A stretch of DNA of 64,000 nucleotides from Collimonas humicola (GTDB lineage: Bacteria > Pseudomonadota > Gammaproteobacteria > Burkholderiales > Burkholderiaceae_D), in assembly GCF_018304945.1 (NCBI RefSeq), contig NZ_JAGQEE010000002.1, forward strand, positions 62,001 to 126,000. Direction: 5' to 3'. A program made the position numbers and the translations under genes. Below, in pieces: positions 25,718-34,856 of this stretch (its first letter is position 1; every line of letters begins with the position of its first letter). Under the pieces are notes generated by a model. The model saw only the letters and a list, made by a program, of their open reading frames with translations, had not been told where the DNA came from and made no database searches.

Positions 25718-28111
25718 ATGCAATTCAAAGTCACCCGGCTGTCGCTGCTGATCTCCGGGCTATTCATCGCCGCCAGTCCGCTGGCCTATGCCGCCGACAC
25801 TTCTGACGTCGGCAAGGTCACGGTGCAGGGCGATGCCGGCGGCGGCCAGAGCACCGGCCTGATCCAGCAGGAAGAATCGGCCAAGGCGCGCAGCTCGGTC
25901 GACCGCGGCTATATCGAAAAGCAAAGCAGCACCGGCAACCCGTTCCAGATGATCAACCTGCTGCCTGGCGTGAATTCCTACGACCAGGACGGCACCGGCC
26001 TGTTCGGCGGCAACGTCCGCGTGCGCGGCTTCAACAGCGACCAGCTGGGCTTCACCATCAACGGCGCGCCGGTCAACGATTCCGGCAGCTTCGCCGTCTA
26101 CCCGCAGGAATACACCGACGCCGAAAACCTGTGCAACATCTTCGTCACGCAAGGATCCACCGATACCGAAGCGCCGCACGTCGGCGCCTCTGGCGGCAAC
26201 ATCGGCATGACCATGTGCACGCCGGAAGACCAGCAGCGCTTCCGCACCGAATACACTTTCGGCTCGCACAGCCTGCAAAAAGGCTATGTCCGCCTCGATT
26301 CCGGCAAGATATTCAACGACCGCTTCAAGTTCTTCATCTCTTATTCGAAAACCCAGGCCAACAAGTTCAAGGGCAACGGCCGCGCCGACAAGGAACATAC
26401 CGATTTCAACAGCAATTTCGACCTTGGCGGCGGCAGCTATGTCGACACCGGCTTCATGTACAACTCGGCGCTCAACAACAACTATCGTTCGCTGACCAAG
26501 GCGCAGATCGCCCAGTTCGGTCCGACCCTGGATTTCGGCACCGTACCGCCGGTGCACCAGCCAGGCGGTCCGGGCGCGCAGAACGATTCGACCTACGGAC
26601 CGAACGCGGGCATCAACACCGGCAACAAGAACCTGTACTACGGCTATAACCTGAATCCGTTCAAGAACTGGCTCGCCACCATGAACGCCCACTTCCAGCT
26701 GGCGCCGACTTCCAGCCTCGATGTCAGCCCCTACATGTGGTACGGCTTCGGCACCGGCGGCAACCAGCTGCAAACCATCACCGAAGGCAATGCCGGCAAC
26801 CTGCTGGGCGGTGGCGTGCGCGATGTCAACGGCGACGGCGACACCAAGGACACCGTGTTCGCCTACGAAGGCAGCCGCACCCGCACTTACCGCCCGGGCG
26901 TGACGATCAAGTACAACCTGCAACTAGACAACCACAAGCTGATGGTCGGCTACTGGTACGAGCGGGCGCGCCATCAGCAAACCGGTCCTTACACGCCGAT
27001 CGACAACAACGGCAACGCCGCCGACGTCTGGCTCAACAATCCGGACCTGTGGCTGAAAAACCAGAACGGTTCTTACGTGCAGTACCGCGACACCCTGACC
27101 ATCAGCACCGGGAAATCGGCTTTTGCGCAAGACAATATCAGCCTGATGCAAGACAAGCTGAACTTGCAAATCGGCGCCCGTTATTCGAGCATCGACCGCA
27201 ACTTCACCAACAATCCAAGCCAGAGCTCGCCAGGCTTCTACACGCTGCAAAAATCGTATTCCGACCTGCTGCCTAGCTTCGGCGCGCGCTACCAGCTGAC
27301 CACAACGGATTCGGTGTTTTTCAACGCAGCAAAGAATTTCAAGGCGCCAGGCAATTTCTCCTACTTCGGCCTGATCTCCGGCGGCAGCATCGTCAATGGG
27401 GTGTACACCGGCGGCACGGTGCGCAATCCGCTGGTAGACAAGGAAACCTCGTGGAACTACGACCTCGGCTATCGCTATGCAGCTGACAAATGGACGTTTT
27501 CCGGTTCCCTGTTCTATGTCGATTTCAAGAACCGCATAGCGACTTCCTACAATCCGTTCACCAACACCAACACCGACTACAACGTCGGCGATTCCACCTC
27601 CAAGGGATTCGAACTGGAATCCGGCTATTCGCTCACCAAGAACCTGAGCCTGTACGGTTCGCTCTCGTATATCAAGAGCAAGATGGACAAGGACATGCCG
27701 TTCTCGGCTACCACCGCGCTGCCTACCGGCGGCAAGGAATTCCCCGATACGCCGAACTGGCTGAGCGGCCTGAGCCTGCAGTACCAGCAGGATAACTGGT
27801 ATGTATTCGGCCAGGGCAAGTACACCGGCAAGCGCTACACCACGCTGGTGAACGACGACAGCATCGGCGGCTACACCGTGTTCAACGCCGGCGCCGGCTA
27901 CACCTTCCCATCGTCGGCCTGGCTGAAGAAGCCGACGGTCCGTTTCAACGTCAACAATATCTTCGACAAGAAGTTCCTGAGCCTGAGCTCCGGCAGCGGC
28001 AGCCAGTTCACCACCAATGCGGTGGCAGTCGGCAATATCGCGGCATCGGCGCCATTGTTCTACGTCAGCCCGCCGCGCACCTTCAGCGTGACCCTGGTCG
28101 CGGATTTCTGA
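25718..28111 (+). CDS. TonB-dependent outer-membrane receptor
   Basis: A 797-residue receptor. The signal peptide ends near AYA-ADTSD, followed by a TonB-box-like VGKVTVQGD. The plug domain (about 50-190) includes NPFQMINLLPGVNSYDQDGT, FGGNVRVRGFNSDQLGFTING and DTEAPHVGASGGNIGM. The 22-strand barrel ends in FSVTLVADF with the C-terminal Phe needed for Bam assembly. Family members import siderophores, cobalamin, sugars or phosphorylated compounds, and the substrate is not readable here. The two downstream secreted phosphoesterases suggest an organophosphate ligand, which is inference. A GGGAG site precedes the ATG. Confidence 0.93.
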   Translation: MQFKVTRLSLLISGLFIAASPLAYAADTSDVGKVTVQGDAGGGQSTGLIQQEESAKARSSVDRGYIEKQSSTGNPFQMINLLPGVNSYDQDGTGLFGGNVRVRGFNSDQLGFTINGAPVNDSGSFAVYPQEYTDAENLCNIFVTQGSTDTEAPHVGASGGNIGMTMCTPEDQQRFRTEYTFGSHSLQKGYVRLDSGKIFNDRFKFFISYSKTQANKFKGNGRADKEHTDFNSNFDLGGGSYVDTGFMYNSALNNNYRSLTKAQIAQFGPTLDFGTVPPVHQPGGPGAQNDSTYGPNAGINTGNKNLYYGYNLNPFKNWLATMNAHFQLAPTSSLDVSPYMWYGFGTGGNQLQTITEGNAGNLLGGGVRDVNGDGDTKDTVFAYEGSRTRTYRPGVTIKYNLQLDNHKLMVGYWYERARHQQTGPYTPIDNNGNAADVWLNNPDLWLKNQNGSYVQYRDTLTISTGKSAFAQDNISLMQDKLNLQIGARYSSIDRNFTNNPSQSSPGFYTLQKSYSDLLPSFGARYQLTTTDSVFFNAAKNFKAPGNFSYFGLISGGSIVNGVYTGGTVRNPLVDKETSWNYDLGYRYAADKWTFSGSLFYVDFKNRIATSYNPFTNTNTDYNVGDSTSKGFELESGYSLTKNLSLYGSLSYIKSKMDKDMPFSATTALPTGGKEFPDTPNWLSGLSLQYQQDNWYVFGQGKYTGKRYTTLVNDDSIGGYTVFNAGAGYTFPSSAWLKKPTVRFNVNNIFDKKFLSLSSGSGSQFTTNAVAVGNIAASAPLFYVSPPRTFSVTLVADF

Positions 28112-28188
28112 TCAGCAGCTTTTAAGGCAGTTGCAGCAAACCCTGGCGGCGGGCTCCGGTCCGCCGCTGCAACAACAAAGAGGTCATC

Positions 28189-28842
28189 ATGAACATGCAA
28201 TTATTCCACGAGCTCGCTTTCTATCTGATGTACGCCTGTGCCGCACTGGCGATCTTCGTGATTGTCGAACGCGGACTGTTTTTCAATTACACCTTGCGCC
28301 AGGCCATCGGCCTGGAAAAGGCCATGACGCACGCGGTGCAGCATGTGCAGGAACTGCCGGCCGAACTGACGGCGCGCGGCAGCCTGCCGCTGACCCTGGT
28401 GTCGGACATCCTGGCCGAGAAGCATCAGCTGACCACCGAGAAGGATCTGGAAGATTTCAGCGAGTCCGTGTACATCGCCAACCGCGGCGCGGTGCAGCAT
28501 CGCCTGTGGATCCTCGATACGATCGTGACAGCGGCGCCGCTGCTTGGACTGCTTGGCACGATTTTGGGTATTATCGATACTTTCAAGGCGCTGGCGGTCT
28601 CCGGCGTATCCGATCCGGGCCAGGTATCGCAGGGCATCGGCACCGCCTTGTACGCAACGGCGCTGGGTATCGGCATCGCGGTGGTCGGCATGTTTTTCTT
28701 CAACATGTTCCAGGAACGTATCGAACGCATCAACGATCACCTGAAGGTCTTGATGCTGCGTGCCTGCGTTGGCCGCGATGCGGGCAAAGGCGCCAGATCG
28801 ACGGCAGCGGCGGCAGATGCGGGGAAACTGCATATTGCCTGA
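28189..28842 (+). CDS. exbB: MotA/TolQ/ExbB proton channel family protein
   Basis: A 217-residue inner-membrane protein with three membrane helices: an N-terminal one (AFYLMYACAALAIFVIVERG), and a closely spaced pair with the family signature TAAPLLGLLGTILGIIDTF followed by GIGTALYATALGIGIAVVGMFFF (shown in parts). A cytoplasmic loop lies between the first and second. It should complete the ExbB-ExbD-TonB motor. It is placed after the receptor gene rather than before exbD, which is unusual. AGAGGTCATC precedes the ATG. Confidence 0.92.
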   Translation: MNMQLFHELAFYLMYACAALAIFVIVERGLFFNYTLRQAIGLEKAMTHAVQHVQELPAELTARGSLPLTLVSDILAEKHQLTTEKDLEDFSESVYIANRGAVQHRLWILDTIVTAAPLLGLLGTILGIIDTFKALAVSGVSDPGQVSQGIGTALYATALGIGIAVVGMFFFNMFQERIERINDHLKVLMLRACVGRDAGKGARSTAAAADAGKLHIA

Positions 28843-28875
28843 TAAATATTGATCGTGAAGGACTGGTTGAAACAC

Positions 28876-30591
28876 ATGCGTGCAATATCTTTCAGCCGGA
28901 CCAAAGGGGCGCTGTGCGCCGCGGTTTTTTTCCTGACGGCGTGCAGCGGCATGCAGCAGCCGCTTGCGCCGGTCACGGTCAACCTGGTCGCCATCAATGA
29001 CTTGCACGGTCATCTGGAGGCGGAAACCAAAAGCTTCGCCGGCATCGCCGATGCCAGCCCGCGCAAACTCAAGGTCGGCGGCATAGACACCATCGGCGGC
29101 GCGCTCAATGCCTGGCGCGCGGAAGATCCGCAGCTGCTGCTGGTCGGCGCCGGCGACCTGATCGGCGCCAGCCCGGCGCTCTCTTCGATCTGGGCGGACG
29201 AACCGGCCATCGCCGCGCTCAATCAGCTGCAGCTGCGCGTCAGCGCGGTCGGCAATCATGAATTCGACCAGGGCACGGCGGAACTGCTGCGCGATCAGCG
29301 TGGCGGCTGCAATTCCAGCCGGCCCGAAAAGGCTTGCCATTTTGCGCCCGATTTCAGCGGCGCCGGATTTTCCTACCTGGCCGCCAACGTCATCGGCAAT
29401 GCCAGCGGCCAGCCGCTGCTGCCGCCCTACCGCATCGAGCAGGCGCATGGCGTCAAGATCGCCTTCATCGGCAGCGTAGTGCGGGAAACCGAAAGAATGG
29501 TACCGGCCGACGGTATCGCCAGCGTCCACTTCACCGACGAAGCGGAAGCCATCAACCGCTGGGTGCCAGAGATCAGGGCGCAAGGCGTCAGCGCCATCGT
29601 GGTGTTGATCCATCAAGGCGGCGAAACGCCGGAACCGTTCGACAAGACGGATTGCCGGCAACTGAGCGGGCCGATCGTCGACATCGTCAAACGGCTCGAT
29701 CCTGCGATCAGGCTGGTCATCAGCGCCCACACGCACAATGGCTACACCTGCCAGGTAGACGGCCGCACCGTGACCCAGGGCGACTCCTTCGGCCATATGC
29801 TGACGCGGATCGCGCTGACCATAGATCCCGGCGCCGCCGGCCTGGCGCAGAAGATCACCGCCATCAGCGCCCGCAACGTCTTGATGGATCCGCAGCGCTT
29901 CACTGCCGATCCGGCGCTGGCCGGCTTCTTGCAGAAGTTAAAAGAACGCAGCAACGCGGTGCTGGCGCAGCCGATCGCCCGCATTGCCGTGCCGCATATC
30001 GACAAGCAGATCAACGAGGCCGGCGAATCGCCGCTGGGCGACGTCATCGCCGATTCGCAGCTGGCGGCGACGCGCAAGCTGGGCGCCCGGATTGCCTTGA
30101 TCAACCATAAGAGCGTCCGCGAAAACCTGGAAAGCGGCGCCGGCGGCAGCAACTACGCCCAAGTCGCCGCCACTACCCCATATGGCAATACGCTAGTGCT
30201 GCTGAACCTGAGCGGCAGCCAGATCCTTGCGCTGCTGGAGCAGCAGAGCTGGCTGGAAGAAGACCGCCCCGGCGGCCGCATCATGCTGCAGGTGTCGCGC
30301 GGCTTCGGCTATCGCTGGGACGCCCGGCAGCCGCTGGGACAGCGCGTTGTGCCTGACAGCGTGAAACTGGACGGCGTGGCGCTGGATCCGCAAAAGCAAT
30401 ACCGGATCAGCGTCAACAGCTTTATCGCCCAGGGCGGCGACGGCTTCAGCCTGCTGGCCGCGGGAACCGACCGCATCGATACCGGCATCAACGATCTCGA
30501 TGCGCTCAGCCAGTACCTGATCGCCAGCGAACGCGATGGGCATCCCGCCGGCAGCGCACAGGCGGACGGCCGCATCCTGCGTTTGCATTAA
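28876..30591 (+). CDS. Bifunctional metallophosphatase / 5'-nucleotidase, lipoprotein
   Basis: A ~571-residue secreted UshA-like enzyme. The chosen ATG gives a signal peptide ending in the lipobox LTAC. The open frame extends nine codons upstream through TTG and GTG. The N-terminal metallophosphatase domain has VAINDLHGHLEAE, GAGDLIGASPALSS, AVGNHEFDQG and ISAHTHNGYTC. The C-terminal 5'-nucleotidase domain (from about 330) has the substrate-binding INQAGE-like segment INEAGESPLGDVIADSQLA and NSFIAQGGDGFSLL. It would hydrolyse extracellular nucleotides or other phosphoesters and release phosphate and nucleoside. It lies 33 bases after exbB. Confidence 0.9.
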   Translation: MRAISFSRTKGALCAAVFFLTACSGMQQPLAPVTVNLVAINDLHGHLEAETKSFAGIADASPRKLKVGGIDTIGGALNAWRAEDPQLLLVGAGDLIGASPALSSIWADEPAIAALNQLQLRVSAVGNHEFDQGTAELLRDQRGGCNSSRPEKACHFAPDFSGAGFSYLAANVIGNASGQPLLPPYRIEQAHGVKIAFIGSVVRETERMVPADGIASVHFTDEAEAINRWVPEIRAQGVSAIVVLIHQGGETPEPFDKTDCRQLSGPIVDIVKRLDPAIRLVISAHTHNGYTCQVDGRTVTQGDSFGHMLTRIALTIDPGAAGLAQKITAISARNVLMDPQRFTADPALAGFLQKLKERSNAVLAQPIARIAVPHIDKQINEAGESPLGDVIADSQLAATRKLGARIALINHKSVRENLESGAGGSNYAQVAATTPYGNTLVLLNLSGSQILALLEQQSWLEEDRPGGRIMLQVSRGFGYRWDARQPLGQRVVPDSVKLDGVALDPQKQYRISVNSFIAQGGDGFSLLAAGTDRIDTGINDLDALSQYLIASERDGHPAGSAQADGRILRLH

Positions 30592-30621
30592 TCCTCGTCA
30601 CCATCTCTTCGGAAGCAGCAC

Positions 30622-31839
30622 ATGCGTAAATTGATCGTCCCGCTCGCCATCCTGCTCGGCCACATCGGCATGGCCCAGGCTGAGTTCAGCATTCCCGGCT
30701 ACGAGCTGGTGCATACCGCGCCGGTGGAAACCACGCTGGCGACGCCCGACTTGCGCGAACCGCTGCAGGTCTGGAGCGAGATGTTCGACGGCGCCAGGCG
30801 CGAGATCGTGCTCGGCCAGTTTTATGTCGCCAGCGAGGCCGGCGCTGCCTTCGAACAGGTCATTGCGCGGCTCGCCGCCGCCGGCGAGCGCGGCGTCAGG
30901 ATCCGTTTCCTGATGGAAGAAAAAGGCAAGTTCGCCTCTGACATGCCGACCATCGAAAGGCTGAAGAAAATCCCGAACCTGGAATTCCGCTATCTCGATT
31001 ATTCCATGCTGACCGGCAACGGCATTATCCACGCCAAGTACATGGTGATCGACGGCAGCGCCGCCTATGTCGGCAGCCAGAATTTCGACTGGCGTTCGTT
31101 TGCCCACATCCATGAAACGGGATTGCGGATTACCGACCCTGTGGTGGTGGCGCAGCTGCAAAAGATTTTCGAGCATGACTGGCGCGCCCAGGAATTGATC
31201 GCGCAGGGAAAGGAAGTGCCGAAGCTGAATCAGGCCGTGGTTGCCGCCAATGACCGGCAGGCGACATTCCTGGTCGCCAGTCCGAACGCCTTCAATCCTC
31301 CCGGCGTGGGCGACTCTGAAACTGAATTGCCGAAACTGCTGGCGGCGGCCAGGTCGGAAGTGCGGATCCAGTTGCTGGACTACGCGCCGCTGAGCTACGG
31401 CCCCGATCGCACTCGCCCTTATTACGCAGTGATCGACAATGCGATCCGCGCAGCGCTGGCGCGCGGCGTCAAGGTCAAGCTGATGGTGTCGAACTGGAAT
31501 ACCGAAAAGCCGGCGATCGCCTACCTGCAAAGCCTGGCGCTGCTGCCCGGCATGGAGATCCGCATCGTCACGCTGCCGCACGCCGGCGGCGGCTTCATCC
31601 CGTTCGCCCGCGTGATCCATAGCAAGACCATGGAGATCGACGGCCAGGTGGCATGGATTGGCACCAGCAACTGGAGCGGCGGCTACCTGGATTTATCGCG
31701 CAACCTGGAAGTCGTGCTGCGCAATGAAAAAATGGCGCAGCGGATCGCCGAACTGCATCGGCAAACCTGGGACTCGGCCTACGCCCAGCCTATCGACGTA
31801 CTGAAGGATTACCCCAAGCCGGTGAAGGGCAAGGAATAA
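30622..31839 (+). CDS. Phospholipase D family protein, secreted
   Basis: A 405-residue protein with a signal peptide (MRKLIVPLAILLGHIGMAQA). It has two HKD phosphodiesterase motifs, HAKYMVIDGSAAYVGSQN (~143) and HSKTMEIDGQVAWIGTSN (~333). Each is followed by GS/GT-x-N, as in active PLD-superfamily enzymes. The spacing resembles PLD3/4-type phosphodiesterases. It would cleave phosphodiester bonds of phospholipids or nucleic acids outside the cytoplasm. As the last gene of the exbD-tonB-receptor-exbB-nucleotidase run (30-base gap), it supports a phosphorus-scavenging role for the operon. Confidence 0.9.
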   Translation: MRKLIVPLAILLGHIGMAQAEFSIPGYELVHTAPVETTLATPDLREPLQVWSEMFDGARREIVLGQFYVASEAGAAFEQVIARLAAAGERGVRIRFLMEEKGKFASDMPTIERLKKIPNLEFRYLDYSMLTGNGIIHAKYMVIDGSAAYVGSQNFDWRSFAHIHETGLRITDPVVVAQLQKIFEHDWRAQELIAQGKEVPKLNQAVVAANDRQATFLVASPNAFNPPGVGDSETELPKLLAAARSEVRIQLLDYAPLSYGPDRTRPYYAVIDNAIRAALARGVKVKLMVSNWNTEKPAIAYLQSLALLPGMEIRIVTLPHAGGGFIPFARVIHSKTMEIDGQVAWIGTSNWSGGYLDLSRNLEVVLRNEKMAQRIAELHRQTWDSAYAQPIDVLKDYPKPVKGKE

Positions 31840-31861
31840 TCCTGCCGGCAGAGGTAGCGTG

Positions 31862-32659
31862 TCAGACGGCGCCGACCACCGCGGTCAGCATGCTGATGGC
31901 GCCGATGGCGATGCCGTCGACCGCAATCGAGATGGTCTCGTCATCCTGCCGGGCGCCGGCGATATACAGCAGCGGCAGATAGTGCTCAGGCGTAGGCACT
32001 GACAATTGCGCGTCCTGGCCCTGGTCGGCGTAATCGATCAAGGCTTGCATGTCGCCGCTGAGCAGGCTGGCGCGGATATGATCGTTGAAGCGCTCGGCCC
32101 AGGCATGCGCCGGCGCATCCTGGTGCCGGTTCATCAGGCGCAGGTTGTGCACCACGTCGCCGCTGCCGATGATCAGCACGCCTTGCTCGCGCAGCACCGC
32201 CAGCTTGCGGCCCAGGTCGAAATGGAACTGCGCCGGCCGGGTGGCGTCGATGCTCAGCTGTATCACCGGCACGTCGGCCTTGGGAAAAGCCTTGACCAGC
32301 ACCGACCAGGTGCCGTGATCCAGTCCCCAGGACTGGTCCATGGCGACCGTCAGCGGCGCCAGCAGATCGCGCACCTGCGCCGCCAGTTGCGGGTCGCCCG
32401 GCGCCGGATAGCGCACATCAAACAAGGCCTGCGGGAAGCCGCCGAAATCGTGAATGGTTTTTGGCGCGGCCATAGCGGTCACGCCGATGCCGCGCGTGTA
32501 CCAGTGCGCGGACACCGACAGGATCGCCTTCGGCTGCAGTTGCGCCACGCTCGCGCCCAGGCTGGCCCAGGCGGCGGTGTAACGGTTATCTTCCAGTGCA
32601 TTCATCGGACTGCCGTGGCCGAAGAAAATCGCCGGCATGCGGGTGGCGTTGCTGCTCAT
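31862..32659 (-). CDS. ygiD: 4,5-DOPA dioxygenase extradiol family protein (YgiD-like)
   Basis: A 265-residue class III extradiol dioxygenase-like enzyme. The metal-binding histidines sit in IFFGHGSPMNAL (near residue 15), SVSAHWYTRG (~53) and IGSGDVVHNLRL (~170). The family opens catechol rings such as DOPA. Bacterial members often act on unknown catechols. The start at 32659 is preferred over an in-frame Met five codons earlier because GAGG precedes it. It follows the DoxX gene by 20 bases, so the two are probably co-transcribed and divergent from the LysR gene at 33230, their likely regulator. Confidence 0.88.
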   Translation of the reverse strand: MSSNATRMPAIFFGHGSPMNALEDNRYTAAWASLGASVAQLQPKAILSVSAHWYTRGIGVTAMAAPKTIHDFGGFPQALFDVRYPAPGDPQLAAQVRDLLAPLTVAMDQSWGLDHGTWSVLVKAFPKADVPVIQLSIDATRPAQFHFDLGRKLAVLREQGVLIIGSGDVVHNLRLMNRHQDAPAHAWAERFNDHIRASLLSGDMQALIDYADQGQDAQLSVPTPEHYLPLLYIAGARQDDETISIAVDGIAIGAISMLTAVVGAV

Positions 32660-32679
32660 GGTGACCTCATCCAATCAAG

Positions 32680-33084
32680 TTATTTGCCGGCTTTGGCGTT
32701 GCCGAGGGCAAATGCGCCGTTGCCCAGCAATGCGACGGACAGCGCAGTGACCACCATGAATGCCGGATATTCCCAGCCGCCGTTCGGGCTGGTAAACACC
32801 CAGCCGTTAGGCGCGTGCACCGACAAGGCGCCCAGCAGCACCGGCAGGGAAATGATGGCGGCGATGCGCGCCTGCAAGCCGAGCACCATCGCCAGGCCGG
32901 TCAGCACTTCCACTGCAACGACAGGGTACACCGACCAGGCCGGGAAGCCCTGGCTGGCGAAAAAGCCCGCGGCGCCGGGCAGCGTGAAGACGAAGACCTT
33001 GAGGTAGGCATGCGCCAGCAAGGCGATGCCGAGGGTCAGTCTGAGCAGGGTGGCGGCATAGATGCCGGGATTGCTGGTGTTCAT
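32680..33084 (-). CDS. DoxX family membrane protein
   Basis: A 134-residue protein with four hydrophobic helices. The LLRLTLGIALLAHAYLKVFVF start and the VAVEVLTGLAMVLGL segment are typical of DoxX/SURF4-like proteins, which often sit beside oxidoreductases and thiol-stress genes. The start at 33084 is chosen by family length. The frame is open further upstream. It heads a two-gene unit with ygiD and is divergent from lysR across a 145-base promoter region. Confidence 0.85.
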   Translation of the reverse strand: MNTSNPGIYAATLLRLTLGIALLAHAYLKVFVFTLPGAAGFFASQGFPAWSVYPVVAVEVLTGLAMVLGLQARIAAIISLPVLLGALSVHAPNGWVFTSPNGGWEYPAFMVVTALSVALLGNGAFALGNAKAGK

Positions 33085-33229
33085 GGCTGGCTTTCGAAAA
33101 ATTGTTAAACAAGCAAAGCGGCGGACGGTAGCTGCCGGATCGTGTTTCACTATATATTCTTGCAATGAAAAGAAAAATGCGCTTTCATTAAAATATCATT
33201 TCCGAATTCCGGAATAATAGGATCCAGCG
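33085..33229. promoter_or_regulatory. Divergent promoter region between doxX-ygiD and the lysR gene
   Basis: This AT-rich spacer holds a TATATAGT-like hexamer region near 33150-33160 and a 10-bp palindrome ATTCCGGAAT (33206-33215) close to the lysR start. LysR regulators usually bind such divergent spacers. No T-N11-A site stands out beyond chance. Confidence 0.4.
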
Positions 33230-34144
33230 ATGAACCTGTTCGAAGCCATGAAGGTGTTTGTCAAAGTCACGGAAATCGGCAGCCTGTCCGGCGCCGCGAG
33301 GGTTTTGAGCCTGTCGAATCCTTCGGTGACGAGGCATGTCGCCGATCTTGAAGAATACCTCGGCGCGCGCCTGCTGAACCGCAGCACCCGCCGCATCAGC
33401 CTGACCGACACCGGCAGCGCCTACCTCGAACGCTGCAAGCAAGTACTCGCTGACCTGGAGCAGGCGACGCTGGCGGCCGGCATGCACGCGGCCAATCCCA
33501 GCGGCATATTGCGGATCAACGCGCCCTTGTCTTTTTCCGTGCATCACCTGGGCCGGGTGCTGCCGCTGTACGCGGAACGCTATCCCAATGTCGAACTGGA
33601 TGTGACCTTGTCGGACCGGGTGGTGGACCTGGTGGAGGAAGGCTTCGACCTGGCGATCCGCATCGGCAAGCTGCAGAATTCCAGCCTGGTCATGCGCCGG
33701 CTGGTGGCGGCGCGCGTGCTGACCTGCGCTGCGCCGGCCTATCTGGCTCGGCATGGCGTGCCGCAGCACCCGGACGACCTGGCGCGGCACAAATGCCTGA
33801 CTTACGCCTATACCCAGCCGGATAACGAATGGCGTTTCCGGCGCGACGGCAAAAGCCATACGGTACGCATCCATGGCGGCCTGCATTGCAACAACGGCGA
33901 TCTGCTGCTGGCCGCAGCCCTGTCCGGCATGGGCATCATCCGCCAGCCGACCTTCATCATCGGCGATGCTATCCGCGACGGCCGCCTGCTGCCGCTGCTG
34001 ACAGATTATCAAGGCGATGAGCTGGCGATCCACGCGGTCTACCCGAGCCGCCAGCACCTGTCCGCCAAGGTGCGCACCTTCGTCGATTTCCTGGCGCAGC
34101 AGTTCGGCGAGGTGCCCGAATGGGACCGCGGCCTCCCGATATGA
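33230..34144 (+). CDS. LysR family transcriptional regulator
   Basis: A 304-residue LysR-type regulator. The N-terminal winged helix (MNLFEAMKVFVKVTEIGSLS, GAARVLSLSNPSVTRHVADLE) matches the DsdC/AaeR-like LTTR group that starts with F-EAM-F-V. The effector domain spans about 90-295 (LRINAPLSFSVHHLGRVLP, DLAIRIGKLQNSSLVMRRL). LTTRs commonly activate a divergent target, here doxX-ygiD, in response to a small aromatic or similar ligand. Its stop overlaps the phasin terminator hairpin region. Confidence 0.92.
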   Translation: MNLFEAMKVFVKVTEIGSLSGAARVLSLSNPSVTRHVADLEEYLGARLLNRSTRRISLTDTGSAYLERCKQVLADLEQATLAAGMHAANPSGILRINAPLSFSVHHLGRVLPLYAERYPNVELDVTLSDRVVDLVEEGFDLAIRIGKLQNSSLVMRRLVAARVLTCAAPAYLARHGVPQHPDDLARHKCLTYAYTQPDNEWRFRRDGKSHTVRIHGGLHCNNGDLLLAAALSGMGIIRQPTFIIGDAIRDGRLLPLLTDYQGDELAIHAVYPSRQHLSAKVRTFVDFLAQQFGEVPEWDRGLPI

Positions 34145-34167
34145 AAAAAGGCCGCATCCGCGGCCTT
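34144..34167 (-). terminator. Rho-independent terminator of the phasin gene
   Basis: AAGGCCGC / GCGGCCTT stem with a four-base loop. On the minus strand it runs into six Ts, 26 bases after the phasin stop. On the plus strand the T run is broken, so it serves lysR less well. Confidence 0.85.
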
Positions 34168-34193
34168 CCTGTTTGCTGAACCAGCGTTGCAGT

Positions 34194-34748
34194 TTATTTT
34201 TTCGCGCGCGGCGCCGCTGCCTTGGTCAATTGCGTGGTGGCCGTATTCAGATTGGCTTCCAGCGTTTCAACCGCCTGCTTGGCGTTCTTGGTCAGCTGTT
34301 CGTAACCGGCGTTGGCGTTGCTGATCACCGATTTCAGAATGGCGATGGCGTTTTCCGAACCGGCCGGCGCATTCTTGCTGACTTCTTCGATCAAGGCATT
34401 GATCTTGCGGCTGGTTTCCGCCACTTGCGCCTCGGCCGCACGGGTCAATTCAGCCTGGGTGCCGGAAGCGATGCCGGCCAGGTGGCGGCCGTAAGCCGCT
34501 GCCTTTTCAGCGCCAGGCTTGGCCTGGGCAGCCGAGATGGTCAGGAATTCCTGTGGATCCTTGGCGCTTATCAGCTGCTTGGCAGCGCCGCTCGATTCTT
34601 CCAGCGACGCCTTAGCGGCGCTCAGATTGAGTTCGATCACTTTTTCCACGCCTTCGAAGGTTTTTGTAGTCAGGGTATTGAGTAATGCCAACTGGGCTTC
34701 GAAATGGGCTTTGGTTGCTGCGGCAAACTGTTCGTGAAACGAAAACAT
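34194..34748 (-). CDS. phaP: Phasin family protein (polyhydroxyalkanoate granule-associated)
   Basis: A 184-residue, almost wholly helical protein rich in Ala, Lys and Glu, matching the phasin_2 family (FSFHEQFAAATKAHFEAQLALLN, LSAAKASLEESSGAAKQLISAKDPQEFLTI, in parts). Phasins coat PHA granules in the cytoplasm and control their size. The Ala/Lys/Pro-rich C-terminus (TKAAAPRAKK) resembles DNA-contact tails of some phasins. The start at 34748 has the very strong AAGGAGAAGG site. It is a single-gene unit with its own terminator. Confidence 0.92.
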   Translation of the reverse strand: MFSFHEQFAAATKAHFEAQLALLNTLTTKTFEGVEKVIELNLSAAKASLEESSGAAKQLISAKDPQEFLTISAAQAKPGAEKAAAYGRHLAGIASGTQAELTRAAEAQVAETSRKINALIEEVSKNAPAGSENAIAILKSVISNANAGYEQLTKNAKQAVETLEANLNTATTQLTKAAAPRAKK

Positions 34749-34856
34749 GGCCTTCTCCTTGGTGAACAAATCATCGATTGCTATGAATATGGCAACACTG
34801 CATATGTTGCAAGCAAAATATGCAGCTGCCTCCTGCCAAACCTGACAGCACGGCGT

